Source: Gp6-AA40 sp046765795 | GTDB taxonomy: Bacteria > Acidobacteriota > Vicinamibacteria > Vicinamibacterales > UBA2999 | Direction: 5' to 3' | DNA length: 32,534 bases | Assembly (NCBI GenBank): GCA_046765795.1 | Contig: JBKPRH010000473.1 | Span: 1 to 32,534 of the forward strand | In this document: positions 24,412-31,766 of the stretch, one piece after another | How positions within the stretch are numbered: position 1 is the stretch's first letter | Layout of the letters: the number at the start of each line of letters is the position of its first letter | Made by a program: the position numbers and the translations under genes | The notes under the pieces: model-generated | Databases searched by the model: none | Told to the model about the DNA's origin: nothing | Seen by the model: the letters and a program-made list of their open reading frames with translations, nothing else

Positions 24412-26132
24412 GGCGGTGGGTGCTCGGCGCGGCGATCCTGCTGGCGACCGTGTCGCTGCGCGCGCAGTCGCACGTGACGTTCGAGAACGTGGCCACAGCC
24501 ATTGGCATCACCTTCACTCACGTCAACGGCGCCAGCGCTGACAAGTACCTCGTCGAGACGATGGGGTCAGGCGCAGCGTTTCTGGATTACGACAACGATG
24601 GCTGGATCGATTTGCTCGTCGTCGATGGTGGCTCGATCGCGGCAGGGCAGGGCAAGCCTGGCTCGCCGAAGCCAGAGGCGAAGGCAGGCCACCGGCTCTT
24701 TCACAATGAGGGGAAAGGGATCTTCAAGGATGTGACCGCCGCGTCCGGCATCGTCCATCGCGAGTACGGGATGGGCGCCTGCGCCGGAGACGTCGATGGT
24801 GATGGGCGCACCGATCTCTACATCACCAACTACGGACCGAACACGCTGTATCGGAATGCTGGCAACGGCGTGTTCACCGATATCACGCGGACAGCGCGTG
24901 TCGGGCTCGACGGATGGAGCACGAGCTGCGCGTTCCTGGACATCGATCGCGACGGCGATCTCGACCTCTTCATCACCAACTATCTTGATGCGCCGCCGAG
25001 CAAGAATCCGTTTTGCGGCGATCCGCAGCGTCGCATCCGCGTCTATTGCCATCCGCTCAATTACACGGGTCTCGCCAGCGTGCTCTATCGCAACGATGGC
25101 AAGGGCGTTTTCGCCGATATCAGCGCCGAGGCCGGCATCTCGAAATCGATCGGCAACGGGCTGGGCGTCGCCGTCGGCGATTACGACGATGACGGGTTGC
25201 CCGATGTGTTCGTCGCCAATGACGCAGTGCCGAACTTCCTGTTTCACAACGAGGGCAAGGGCCGCTTCAGTGAAGTCGCGCTGGCGGCGGGTGTTTCAGT
25301 TGGACGTGACGGCAAGCCGCGCGCCGGTATGGGCACCGAGTTCGCCGACTATAACGGGGACGGTCGCCTCGATCTTGTGGTGACGAACCACGAGTTCGAG
25401 ACGCACAGCCTGTTTCGCAACGACGGGAAGGGTTCCTTCTCCGATGCGTCGGTCGAGGCGGGCATCGCATCGCCAACGCTGCCGTTCGTCGGCTTCGGCG
25501 TCGCGTTCTTCGATGCTGACAACAACGGCACGCTCGATTTGTCGATCGTCAACGGCCACGTCATCGATAACACCGCAGTGTTCCGTCCGGGTTCGTCGCA
25601 TGCCCAGCGCCGGCTCTTGTTTCAGAACACCAATGGGCGGCGATTCGCCGAAGTCAGTAAGCAAGCCGGTCCCGGCTTTTCGGTGCAGACAGTGGGACGC
25701 ACGCTGATCGAAGGTGACATCGACAACGACGGCGACGTCGATCTGGTCATCACAAACAACGGTGGGCCGCTCGAAGTGCTTCGCAACTCCACCTCCGCTG
25801 AAGCTACGCCGGACAGGAACGGGGGCCGCGACACACACGCGCTCGAGATTCGCGTCGTCGGCGTGCGGAGTAATCGCAACGGTATCGGCGCGCGCGTCAC
25901 GATCACAGCGCAGGGACGAGCGCAAATGCGCGAGGTCAAATCAGGATCGAGTTATCTAGGGCAGAACGATCTGCGTGTTCATTTTGGGCTCGGCGACGTC
26001 ACACGCGTCGAGAAGATCGACATACGCTGGCCGACGGGAGAGGTGGAAACCATCCACGACGTGGCGGCGGATCAGATTGTGACTCTGACCGAAGGCAAGG
26101 GAATCACCGGACGGACCGCGTTTACTCGATAG
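24408..26132 (+). CDS. CRTAC1 family propeller with ASPIC/UnbV C-terminus (CRTAC1-3)
   Basis: This 574-residue secreted protein starts within the TPR4 stop (ATGA), with the signal peptide MRRWVLGAAILLATVSLRAQ. Seven calcium-loop motifs are present: DYDNDGWID, DVDGDGRTD, DIDRDGDLD, DYDDDGLPD, DYNGDGRLD, DADNNGTLD and DIDNDGDVD. THVNGASADKYLVETMGSG is shared with its two paralogues. It has an extra Gly/Lys-rich insert (AAGQGKPGSPKPEAKAG) after the first blade. Cysteine pattern GACAGDVDGDG, STSCAF, PFCGD...YCHPLNY is conserved. The ASPIC/UnbV part has GARVTITAQG, SSYLGQNDLRVHFGLG and IDIRWPTGEVE; the end is GRTAFTR. It converges with the IclR gene with only 5 bp between the stop codons. Function is unknown; it is the third CRTAC1 next to a TPR gene in this window. 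Confidence 0.93.
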   Translation: MRRWVLGAAILLATVSLRAQSHVTFENVATAIGITFTHVNGASADKYLVETMGSGAAFLDYDNDGWIDLLVVDGGSIAAGQGKPGSPKPEAKAGHRLFHNEGKGIFKDVTAASGIVHREYGMGACAGDVDGDGRTDLYITNYGPNTLYRNAGNGVFTDITRTARVGLDGWSTSCAFLDIDRDGDLDLFITNYLDAPPSKNPFCGDPQRRIRVYCHPLNYTGLASVLYRNDGKGVFADISAEAGISKSIGNGLGVAVGDYDDDGLPDVFVANDAVPNFLFHNEGKGRFSEVALAAGVSVGRDGKPRAGMGTEFADYNGDGRLDLVVTNHEFETHSLFRNDGKGSFSDASVEAGIASPTLPFVGFGVAFFDADNNGTLDLSIVNGHVIDNTAVFRPGSSHAQRRLLFQNTNGRRFAEVSKQAGPGFSVQTVGRTLIEGDIDNDGDVDLVITNNGGPLEVLRNSTSAEATPDRNGGRDTHALEIRVVGVRSNRNGIGARVTITAQGRAQMREVKSGSSYLGQNDLRVHFGLGDVTRVEKIDIRWPTGEVETIHDVAADQIVTLTEGKGITGRTAFTR

Positions 26133-26137
26133 ACCTA

Positions 26138-27016
26138 TCAGGCCCTTCGTCGCTCGATCCGCTGGGCGATCGGCTGACCCACGCGGGCAACACCCCGTGT
26201 GCGCACGTAATCGGACGCCACCGACTCCACAGAGTTCACCAGCTCAGGATGCTGCGTGAGCATCCCTTCGATGCGGCGCACCGCCTGACGCAACACGGGC
26301 AACCGCTTCTTGATCATCGTGTCGCGATCGAGCCGATTCGTGACGTCGGAGCAGTTCGCCGCAGCAACGATGCGACCGTGCGGCCCAAAGATGGGTAGCG
26401 ACACAGAGACGATGCCGTAATCGAGCTCATCTTGAATCGCCGCATAGCCTTTCGCGCGGACGTCCTTCAGGATGCGGCGAAGAACAGCGGGATTCGTTTC
26501 AGTGTGCTCGGTCAGTTTCCGAAGCGAGGCGCGCTCGAAGTACGCGTCGATCGCCGAGGTCGGCTGAAACGCGAGCAGCACGCGGCCCATCGAGGTCGGA
26601 TAAACCGGATAGCGCGAACCGGCGCCGGCAGTCAATCGGATGGCGCGATTCAGCGACGCATGCGCAATGTAGACGATGTCGACGTCATCGAGGACGGTGA
26701 CCGAGGAGCTTCCGCCCAGTTCGTTGACAACGTCCTGGAGAAACGGCTGCAGCACGACTTCCGCATTAATCGCGCTGAGATAACCAGTGCCGATGGCCAG
26801 GACCTTGGGCCGCAGCAGGAAGCGCCGGCCGCTCCGGCCGATGTAGCCCAGCGACTCGAGCGTGTGCAGCGAGCGCCGCGCCGTCGCCGGCGTCAACTCC
26901 GTCAGCGTGGCGACTTCGCTCAAGGTCAACTGCGGATGCTCGCGGGAGAACGTCTGCAGGACTCGCAACCCGCGCTCGAGCGAGGCGACGAATTCAGCCT
27001 TTGAGTTTTTCGCCAT
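26138..27016 (-). CDS. IclR family transcriptional regulator, PcaR/PcaU-like
   Basis: This 292-residue protein has an N-terminal winged helix-turn-helix (about 10-65: SLERGLRVLQTFSREHPQLTL...ATARRSLHTLESLGYIG) and a C-terminal IclR effector domain (about 80-265: YPVYPTSMGRVLLA, LDYGIVSVSLPIFGPHGRIVAAAN). The opening 'LERGL.VL..F...HP.LTLSEVA' and 'PKVLAIGTGYLS' resemble the PcaR/PcaU/PobR branch, which senses aromatic acids or beta-ketoadipate in other bacteria; the effector here cannot be read. It is divergent from the Tat-type dehydrogenase with 54 bp between the start codons, so that gene and its own promoter are the likely targets. The gene has no visible Shine-Dalgarno and a TATAAT so close to ATG that the mRNA may be leaderless. 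Confidence 0.9.
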   Translation of the reverse strand: MAKNSKAEFVASLERGLRVLQTFSREHPQLTLSEVATLTELTPATARRSLHTLESLGYIGRSGRRFLLRPKVLAIGTGYLSAINAEVVLQPFLQDVVNELGGSSSVTVLDDVDIVYIAHASLNRAIRLTAGAGSRYPVYPTSMGRVLLAFQPTSAIDAYFERASLRKLTEHTETNPAVLRRILKDVRAKGYAAIQDELDYGIVSVSLPIFGPHGRIVAAANCSDVTNRLDRDTMIKKRLPVLRQAVRRIEGMLTQHPELVNSVESVASDYVRTRGVARVGQPIAQRIERRRA

Positions 27017-27027
27017 GCGAAGGCGGG

Positions 27028-27033
27028 ATTATA
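27028..27033 (-). promoter_or_regulatory. Consensus -10 box of the IclR gene
   Basis: TATAAT is read on the minus strand at 27033-27028, eleven bases before ATG 27016. A start seven bases downstream of the box would leave about five nucleotides before ATG. No good -35 lies 16-18 nt upstream. The imperfect palindrome TTCCGGCGAA (27042-27051) lies just upstream in the 54-bp divergent gap and is a candidate autoregulatory operator, with weak support. Confidence 0.42.
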
Positions 27034-27070
27034 GCCGTACGTTCCGGCGAAATGAGAAACTTCTTTCGAG

Positions 27071-28426
27071 ATGCGCAGACGAACTTCCCGTATTTCTCGG
27101 CGTGCCGTCATGAAAGACGGTGCGGCGATCCTCGGCGGCACGATGCTCGGTGCGGGATCAGCCCTAGAAGCGAGAGGGGCGGAGGCTCAGGCTTCGTCGC
27201 CAGCCGTGCAGACGCGCACGAGCGCCGGTCGTCCGTTTCGCGGATTGGTCCGGCACGGGACAGGTCTCACCGTTGAAGATTTGCGTCTGCGCGCGATTCA
27301 GCCGCGTCAGGTTGTCATCAAGTCGCAGGCGGTCGCGCCGTGTTACACGGTCGTGTGGGGGGGTGCCCTCGCGACCACTCAGTCGCGACGTGCCTACGTG
27401 CCCAACCACTGCGGCTTCGGCGTGGTCGAGGAGATTGGCCCCGACGTCAGGCGCGTCCAGGTCGGCGATCGCGTCATCGTCGCCGGCACCTCGCAGTGCG
27501 GTGTCTGTTATCAGTGCCTGCACGGGCGGCCCGACTACTGCCAGTTCACGTTTGGCGGCGACGACTTTCCAGCATTTGCCGAGCTGCGCGATGGCACGCC
27601 TGTCTTCGCCGAGGCGGGCATCGGCGGGATGAGCGAGATCATGGTCGCGTACGAGGAGTACTGCGTCCCGGTCTTCACCGATCTGCCTGCCGCCGAGCTC
27701 ACACTCCTTGGCGATCAACTCACGTCCGGGTTTGCCGCCGGCCAGTGCGACATGCGCTTCGAGGCCGGCTCCGACGTTGTCGTCTTCGGAGCGGGACCAG
27801 TCGGGGTGGGTGCGATTCAAGCCGGTCGCGTGCTCGGCGCGAATCAGGTGATCGCGATCGATCCTGTGCGCTATCGCCGTGAGTTCGCGATGAAGATGGG
27901 CGCGACGACCGTGCTCGACCCCGCTGCTGAAGGGACCGGGCTGGTCGAGCGCATTCGCGAGATGTGCAAGGGTCCCAACGATCGACGGTTTGCCGGTGGC
28001 ACCACGTGGTCGAAAGCACCGAACGTCGCCATGGCTCGCGGCGCGGACTTCGTCGTCGAAGCAGCGGGCGTGCAGATCGTGCCGCCGAAAGTCGAGCCGC
28101 AACCGGATCCCACCAACGTGACCACCGTGCGCCAAGCGTGGGACTGCACACGCATGGGCGGCCACGTCATGCTCATGGGCCTCACGCTGCAGGAGGTACC
28201 ACTGCCGGGTGTGTCGCTGGCGCTTCTCGGGCGGACCATTCACCCTGGTCAGCAGGGCGGGCTGCACATGATGCGCGACCTTCCACGGTTCGTGAAGCTG
28301 ATCGAGAAGGGACGTCTCGATGCGAAGTCGATGATCACGAAGACCTACCGATTGAACGACGGTCGACAAGCCGTTCAGGACGTCGCCGATCGAACTGTCA
28401 TAACAGCTGTCATCCTCTTCGAATAG
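27071..28426 (+). CDS. Zinc-dependent MDR-family alcohol dehydrogenase with Tat signal peptide
   Basis: This 451-residue protein is a medium-chain zinc dehydrogenase carrying an export signal. The N-terminus ISRRAVMKDGAAILGGTMLGAG fits the twin-arginine pattern SRRxxxK (R10, R11, K15). The structural zinc site is intact: C143, C146, C149 and C157 (CGVCYQCLHGRPDYC). The catalytic zinc site would be C91 (APCYTVV), H113 (PNHCGFG) and D215 (LLGDQLTSG); the usual Glu after His is replaced by Cys114. The Rossmann motif VVVFGAGPVGVG (237-248) and Asp264 after the second strand point to NAD. The C-H-D ligand set recalls glutathione-independent formaldehyde dehydrogenases. A soluble-cofactor dehydrogenase with a Tat signal is unusual: the cofactor would have to be bound before export. 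The substrate is unknown. It is divergent from a PcaR-like regulator, which probably controls it. Confidence 0.87.
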   Translation: MRRRTSRISRRAVMKDGAAILGGTMLGAGSALEARGAEAQASSPAVQTRTSAGRPFRGLVRHGTGLTVEDLRLRAIQPRQVVIKSQAVAPCYTVVWGGALATTQSRRAYVPNHCGFGVVEEIGPDVRRVQVGDRVIVAGTSQCGVCYQCLHGRPDYCQFTFGGDDFPAFAELRDGTPVFAEAGIGGMSEIMVAYEEYCVPVFTDLPAAELTLLGDQLTSGFAAGQCDMRFEAGSDVVVFGAGPVGVGAIQAGRVLGANQVIAIDPVRYRREFAMKMGATTVLDPAAEGTGLVERIREMCKGPNDRRFAGGTTWSKAPNVAMARGADFVVEAAGVQIVPPKVEPQPDPTNVTTVRQAWDCTRMGGHVMLMGLTLQEVPLPGVSLALLGRTIHPGQQGGLHMMRDLPRFVKLIEKGRLDAKSMITKTYRLNDGRQAVQDVADRTVITAVILFE

Positions 28427-28442
28427 GCACATCGCCCCAGCC

Positions 28443-28471
28443 TTGACAGCCCCCGGTTCGAGGCGTATACG
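28443..28471 (+). promoter_or_regulatory. Sigma70-type promoter of TBDT3
   Basis: TTGACA (28443-28448), a 17-nt spacer ending GGCG, and TATACG (28466-28471) lie 68 bp before the TBDT3 start and 17 bp after the dehydrogenase stop. The layout is the same as for TBDT2 and TBDT4. Confidence 0.72.
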
Positions 28472-28495
28472 TTCTGTCCGTATAGGGAAAACAGA

Positions 28496-28508
28496 TTCGC
28501 ATAGCGAA
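28496..28508 (+). promoter_or_regulatory. Conserved leader hairpin of TBDT3
   Basis: TTCGC-ATA-GCGAA lies 24 nt after the -10 and 20 nt before the GGAGGGA ribosome binding site. The 13 bases are identical to the hairpin cores before TBDT2 and TBDT4. Confidence 0.75.
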
Positions 28509-28538
28509 AAACCTTCTTGGGCTCCCTGGAGGGATGTG

Positions 28539-31500
28539 ATGCGGATACCAATGCGGAGCGTTGTACGGGAGTGCCTCGCAGTTCTGCTTCTGGCCCTTGG
28601 ACTCCTGAGCGTGCCGAGCGTCAGCGCGGCACAAGTACTCGGCACCATCGCGGGTACGGTGAGCGATCCGTCGGGCGCGGTCTTGCCCGGCGTCACCGTG
28701 GAAGCGTCGAGCCCGGCGCTCATTGAAAAGATCCGAACAGCCGTCACCGACGGCTCCGGTCAGTACCGGATCGTCAACCTGCCGCCGGGCACCTACGTCC
28801 TCACGTTCACGCTGGCGGGATTCAGTACGGTCAGGCGTGAAGGTGTGAGCGTCTCGATCAACACCACGACCACCATCGACGCCGATCTGCGCGTCGGTGA
28901 TTTGAAAGAGACGATTACGGTGAGCGGTGAGACGCCGGTCGTCGATCTGCAGTCAGTCGCTCAAACCACCGTCGCTGATGCCCGGACATTCAAGGAACTC
29001 CCGTCAGGCGGGTCGTGGATCAACATCGCCCAGCTCGTGCCAGCCATCAATTCCGCATTTTTCGGCAATCGCGACGTCGGCGGTCTTCAGGGCGATCAGA
29101 CCGGAACACAGGTGTCGGTGCACGGCGGAATCCCCGGCGACGGTGTGTCGATGATCGACGGTATGCGCATCGGCAACATGTATCTCAGCTCGAACCTGAC
29201 GAACATGAGCCTCTCGGCGCTGATCTACGACGAGGTCAACATCTCGTTCTCAGGACAGACGCCTGAGTCAGGGACCAACGGCGTGATCATGAACGCGATT
29301 CCGAAGTCGGGCGGCAACGAGTTCCATGGCTCGCTGCTCGCCAACGGATCCGCGCCGTCTCTCCAGGGCAGCAACGTGAACGATCGGCTTCGAGCCCGAG
29401 GCGCATCCGACACCGATTCGTTGAAGAAGCTGTACGACATCAATGGCGCCATCGGCGGACCTATCAAGCGTGACCGGCTCTGGTTCTATTACACGTCGCG
29501 GTACTTCACGAACGAGTACTACATGGCCGGGCAGTACTTCGCGGTCGATCCGGCTGCGTTTATTCGCACGCCCGACCTAGCGCGGCAGGCGTTTGCCGGC
29601 ACATGGACGGCCGACAACAACATCCGCCTGACGTGGGCGCCCACGGTGAAGCAGAAGATCTCAGGCTGGTACGCGTATCAGCGCAAGGACGATGCGCACT
29701 GGCTGCAACAGATTCTGTTCATGTCGCCAGAAGCGGCGCAGCTCGTGAAGTGGCCGACGCAGTTGAGCACGATCACATGGACGTACACGGCCACGAACCG
29801 TGTGCTCATTGAAGCAGGAGTCGCACCCGGTGAGAGCCCTGACACGATCGTGCAACCGGTCGACAAGATCGCGGGCGTTCCGATCTTCGAGCTCGGTGGC
29901 ACGGACGTCCCGTTCAACTTCGCCCATCGCGCGTCATGGTTCAACGACTTCGACGATCGTCTGCCGTCGCAGACCTTCAAGGGCTCGATGAGTTACGTGA
30001 CGGGCAGTCACAATTTCAAGGTCGGCGCGCAGCTGCAGCGCGGTCACTTTGAACGGCGCGACAGGAATCACGCCCAGGGTGACTATTACATCGTCTCACT
30101 CAACGGGTCGCCACTCCTCGCGACGATCACGTCGCCGCTCGCGGGCTGGGTGGACCGTCTGAACTACAACCTCGGGATCTATGCGCAGGACTCGTGGTCT
30201 ACGAGACGGCTGACGCTGAGCGGAGGAGTGCGGCTCGATTTCCAGAACGAGTCGGTTGACGCGTATCACTACGGGCCCGGCCCGTGGCTGCCGAACCGGA
30301 ACGTCAACGCTGCGGAAATCAAGAACGTGCCGAACTGGAAGGACGTGAACCCGCGGGTCAACGCCAGCTACGACTTGCTCGGCAACGGGAAGACGGCGAT
30401 CAAAGCGAGCGTGAGCCGCAGTGTCCTGCAGGACTCAATCGGTGTCGCCCGCGCCAACGATCCGGCTGCCAACGCGCTCGTGACGTCGACCGATCGCCTG
30501 TGGTTCGACAACAACGGCAACCACACGCCTGACTGCGATCTGTCCAATCCCGCGCCGCAGAATTTCTTCGGGCCGACATTCGATCCCACACGGGACTTGT
30601 GCGGACCCTGGAACAATCTGAATTTCGGGAATCCCGCGCTGGCGACAACCTGGGATCCGAAGATTCTCGATGGCTGGGGCGTGCGTCCGAACAACTGGGA
30701 GTACTCGATCGGCGTCCAGCAGGAAGTGATCCCGCGTGTCTCTGTCAGCGCGGCGTACTTCCACCGCGCGCTCGGGAACTTCTGGGTGACCGACAACGAG
30801 CTCGTGAGCGCGTCCGACTATACGTTCTACAGCGTCACGGTCCCCACGGACCCGCGTCTCCCCAATTCGGGGCAGGTCATTACTGGCGTTCCCGATCTGA
30901 ACCCCGACAAGCTCGGTCTGAGCCGCAACGTCGTCAAGGATGATTCGCAATTCGGCAAGCACATCGAGAACTACGACGGCTACGACGTGACGGCGAACGC
31001 GCGGTTCAGCAACTTGTTTCTCCAGGGCGGTATCAGCAGCGGGCGAAGACTGACCGACGTCTGCGCGGTCCGCACGCAGGTGCCGGAATCGGCATTCCTC
31101 GCGATCACCGGCCAGGCGACGGCCGTGATCTTTCCGTTCTGCCGCGTGAGCGAGCCGATGCAGAACAACATCAAGGCGTACGCGTCGTATGGGCTGCCTT
31201 GGTACGGCATCAGGGTGAGCGGAACGTTCCAGAGCGTCATTGGCCCGATCATCAACGCCTACAACACGTACGCCGGCACGGCCCCAGGGCTGGGGCGACC
31301 GTTCTCTTCGGGTTCGTCGACCGTCAACCTGATCCCGGGATGGGTCGATGCGTTTGCCTTTAGAGGTCTCCCGACGGGCACCGAGTTTGGCGATCGCCTG
31401 AACCAGTTCGACCTTCGCTTCACGAAGATCGTCAACGTCGGCAAGGGGCGCGTCGATTTGAACGTCGATCTCTATAACGCGTTCAATTCGGACGCCATTC

Positions 31501-31595
31501 TGCAGGAAGTGCAGAACTACGGTGTGGCCTGGCGTAATGCCACGTCGGTCATCCAGCCACGTTTCGTGAAATTCGCGGCGCGGTGGGACTTCTAA
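28539..31595 (+). CDS. TonB-dependent receptor, Oar-like, with carboxypeptidase-regulatory domain (TBDT3)
   Basis: ATG 28539 has GGAGGGA four bases upstream and gives 1018 residues; an in-frame TTG at 28443 is part of the -35 box and is rejected, and ATG 28551 is an alternative. The signal peptide is within MRIPMRSVVRECLAVLLLAL...SVSAAQ. The carboxypeptidase-regulatory-like domain (GTIAGTVSDPSGAVLPGVTVE...LPPGTYVLTFTLAGF) precedes a plug with LRVGDLKETITVSGETPVVDL, FKELPSGGSW and DGVSMIDGMRIGNMYLSS, then a barrel ending RFVKFAARWDF. DLYNAFNSD is the near-terminal family motif. The first ~290 residues are very similar to TBDT4, which follows 171 bp downstream in the same direction with its own promoter, so the two are tandem paralogues. 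The ligand is unknown; the neighbouring dehydrogenase and PcaR-like regulator allow an aromatic-compound role as a guess only. Confidence 0.93.
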   Translation: MRIPMRSVVRECLAVLLLALGLLSVPSVSAAQVLGTIAGTVSDPSGAVLPGVTVEASSPALIEKIRTAVTDGSGQYRIVNLPPGTYVLTFTLAGFSTVRREGVSVSINTTTTIDADLRVGDLKETITVSGETPVVDLQSVAQTTVADARTFKELPSGGSWINIAQLVPAINSAFFGNRDVGGLQGDQTGTQVSVHGGIPGDGVSMIDGMRIGNMYLSSNLTNMSLSALIYDEVNISFSGQTPESGTNGVIMNAIPKSGGNEFHGSLLANGSAPSLQGSNVNDRLRARGASDTDSLKKLYDINGAIGGPIKRDRLWFYYTSRYFTNEYYMAGQYFAVDPAAFIRTPDLARQAFAGTWTADNNIRLTWAPTVKQKISGWYAYQRKDDAHWLQQILFMSPEAAQLVKWPTQLSTITWTYTATNRVLIEAGVAPGESPDTIVQPVDKIAGVPIFELGGTDVPFNFAHRASWFNDFDDRLPSQTFKGSMSYVTGSHNFKVGAQLQRGHFERRDRNHAQGDYYIVSLNGSPLLATITSPLAGWVDRLNYNLGIYAQDSWSTRRLTLSGGVRLDFQNESVDAYHYGPGPWLPNRNVNAAEIKNVPNWKDVNPRVNASYDLLGNGKTAIKASVSRSVLQDSIGVARANDPAANALVTSTDRLWFDNNGNHTPDCDLSNPAPQNFFGPTFDPTRDLCGPWNNLNFGNPALATTWDPKILDGWGVRPNNWEYSIGVQQEVIPRVSVSAAYFHRALGNFWVTDNELVSASDYTFYSVTVPTDPRLPNSGQVITGVPDLNPDKLGLSRNVVKDDSQFGKHIENYDGYDVTANARFSNLFLQGGISSGRRLTDVCAVRTQVPESAFLAITGQATAVIFPFCRVSEPMQNNIKAYASYGLPWYGIRVSGTFQSVIGPIINAYNTYAGTAPGLGRPFSSGSSTVNLIPGWVDAFAFRGLPTGTEFGDRLNQFDLRFTKIVNVGKGRVDLNVDLYNAFNSDAILQEVQNYGVAWRNATSVIQPRFVKFAARWDF

Positions 31596-31631
31596 GGGTG
31601 CCACGGCGCTGTAATCCTTATCAAACGAGGC

Positions 31632-31658
31632 TTTGACCGCTGTTTGAGCGGCCTTTGC
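31632..31658 (+). terminator. Possible weak terminator after TBDT3
   Basis: CCGCT-GTTTG-AGCGG forms a 5-bp hairpin, flanked by further partial complementarity and followed by CCTTTG rather than a full T-run. It lies about 40 bp past the TBDT3 stop and directly before the TBDT4 promoter. Termination here would be inefficient, and other roles are possible. Confidence 0.28.
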
Positions 31659-31659
31659 C

Positions 31660-31688
31660 TTGACACTGCTGGGGCTCAGGCGTATATA
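31660..31688 (+). promoter_or_regulatory. Sigma70-type promoter of TBDT4
   Basis: TTGACA (31660-31665), a 17-nt spacer ending GGCG, and TATATA (31683-31688) lie about 80 bp before the TBDT4 start. It has the same architecture as the TBDT2 and TBDT3 promoters. Confidence 0.72.
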
Positions 31689-31711
31689 CCTCTCCGGTCA
31701 GGGAAAAGAGA

Positions 31712-31724
31712 TTCGCATAGCGAA
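31712..31724 (+). promoter_or_regulatory. Conserved leader hairpin of TBDT4
   Basis: TTCGC-ATA-GCGAA lies 23 nt after the -10 and 31 nt before the ribosome binding site. It is the third identical copy of this 13-mer in the window, always in a TBDT leader. Confidence 0.75.
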
Positions 31725-31766
31725 ACCTCGCGTGTGTTGACCCTGATAGATCCCGGAGGGAAAGTG

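Noticed and set aside
28443..28538. TTG start at 28443 for TBDT3 and TTG 19470 for TBDT2
   Set aside because: The first TTG is part of the -35 box and the second lies upstream of the ribosome binding site; ATG codons with good Shine-Dalgarno spacing follow and directly precede the signal peptides.
27164..28747. Long antisense open frame (527 codons) opposite the dehydrogenase and the TBDT3 start
   Set aside because: It mirrors a gene with clear family motifs, runs across the TBDT3 promoter, and its translation shows no recognisable domain; long shadow frames are expected in high-GC DNA.
30435..31604. 389-codon antisense frame inside TBDT3
   Set aside because: The opposite strand encodes a complete receptor barrel; the antisense product is Arg/Val-rich without motifs or a ribosome binding site.
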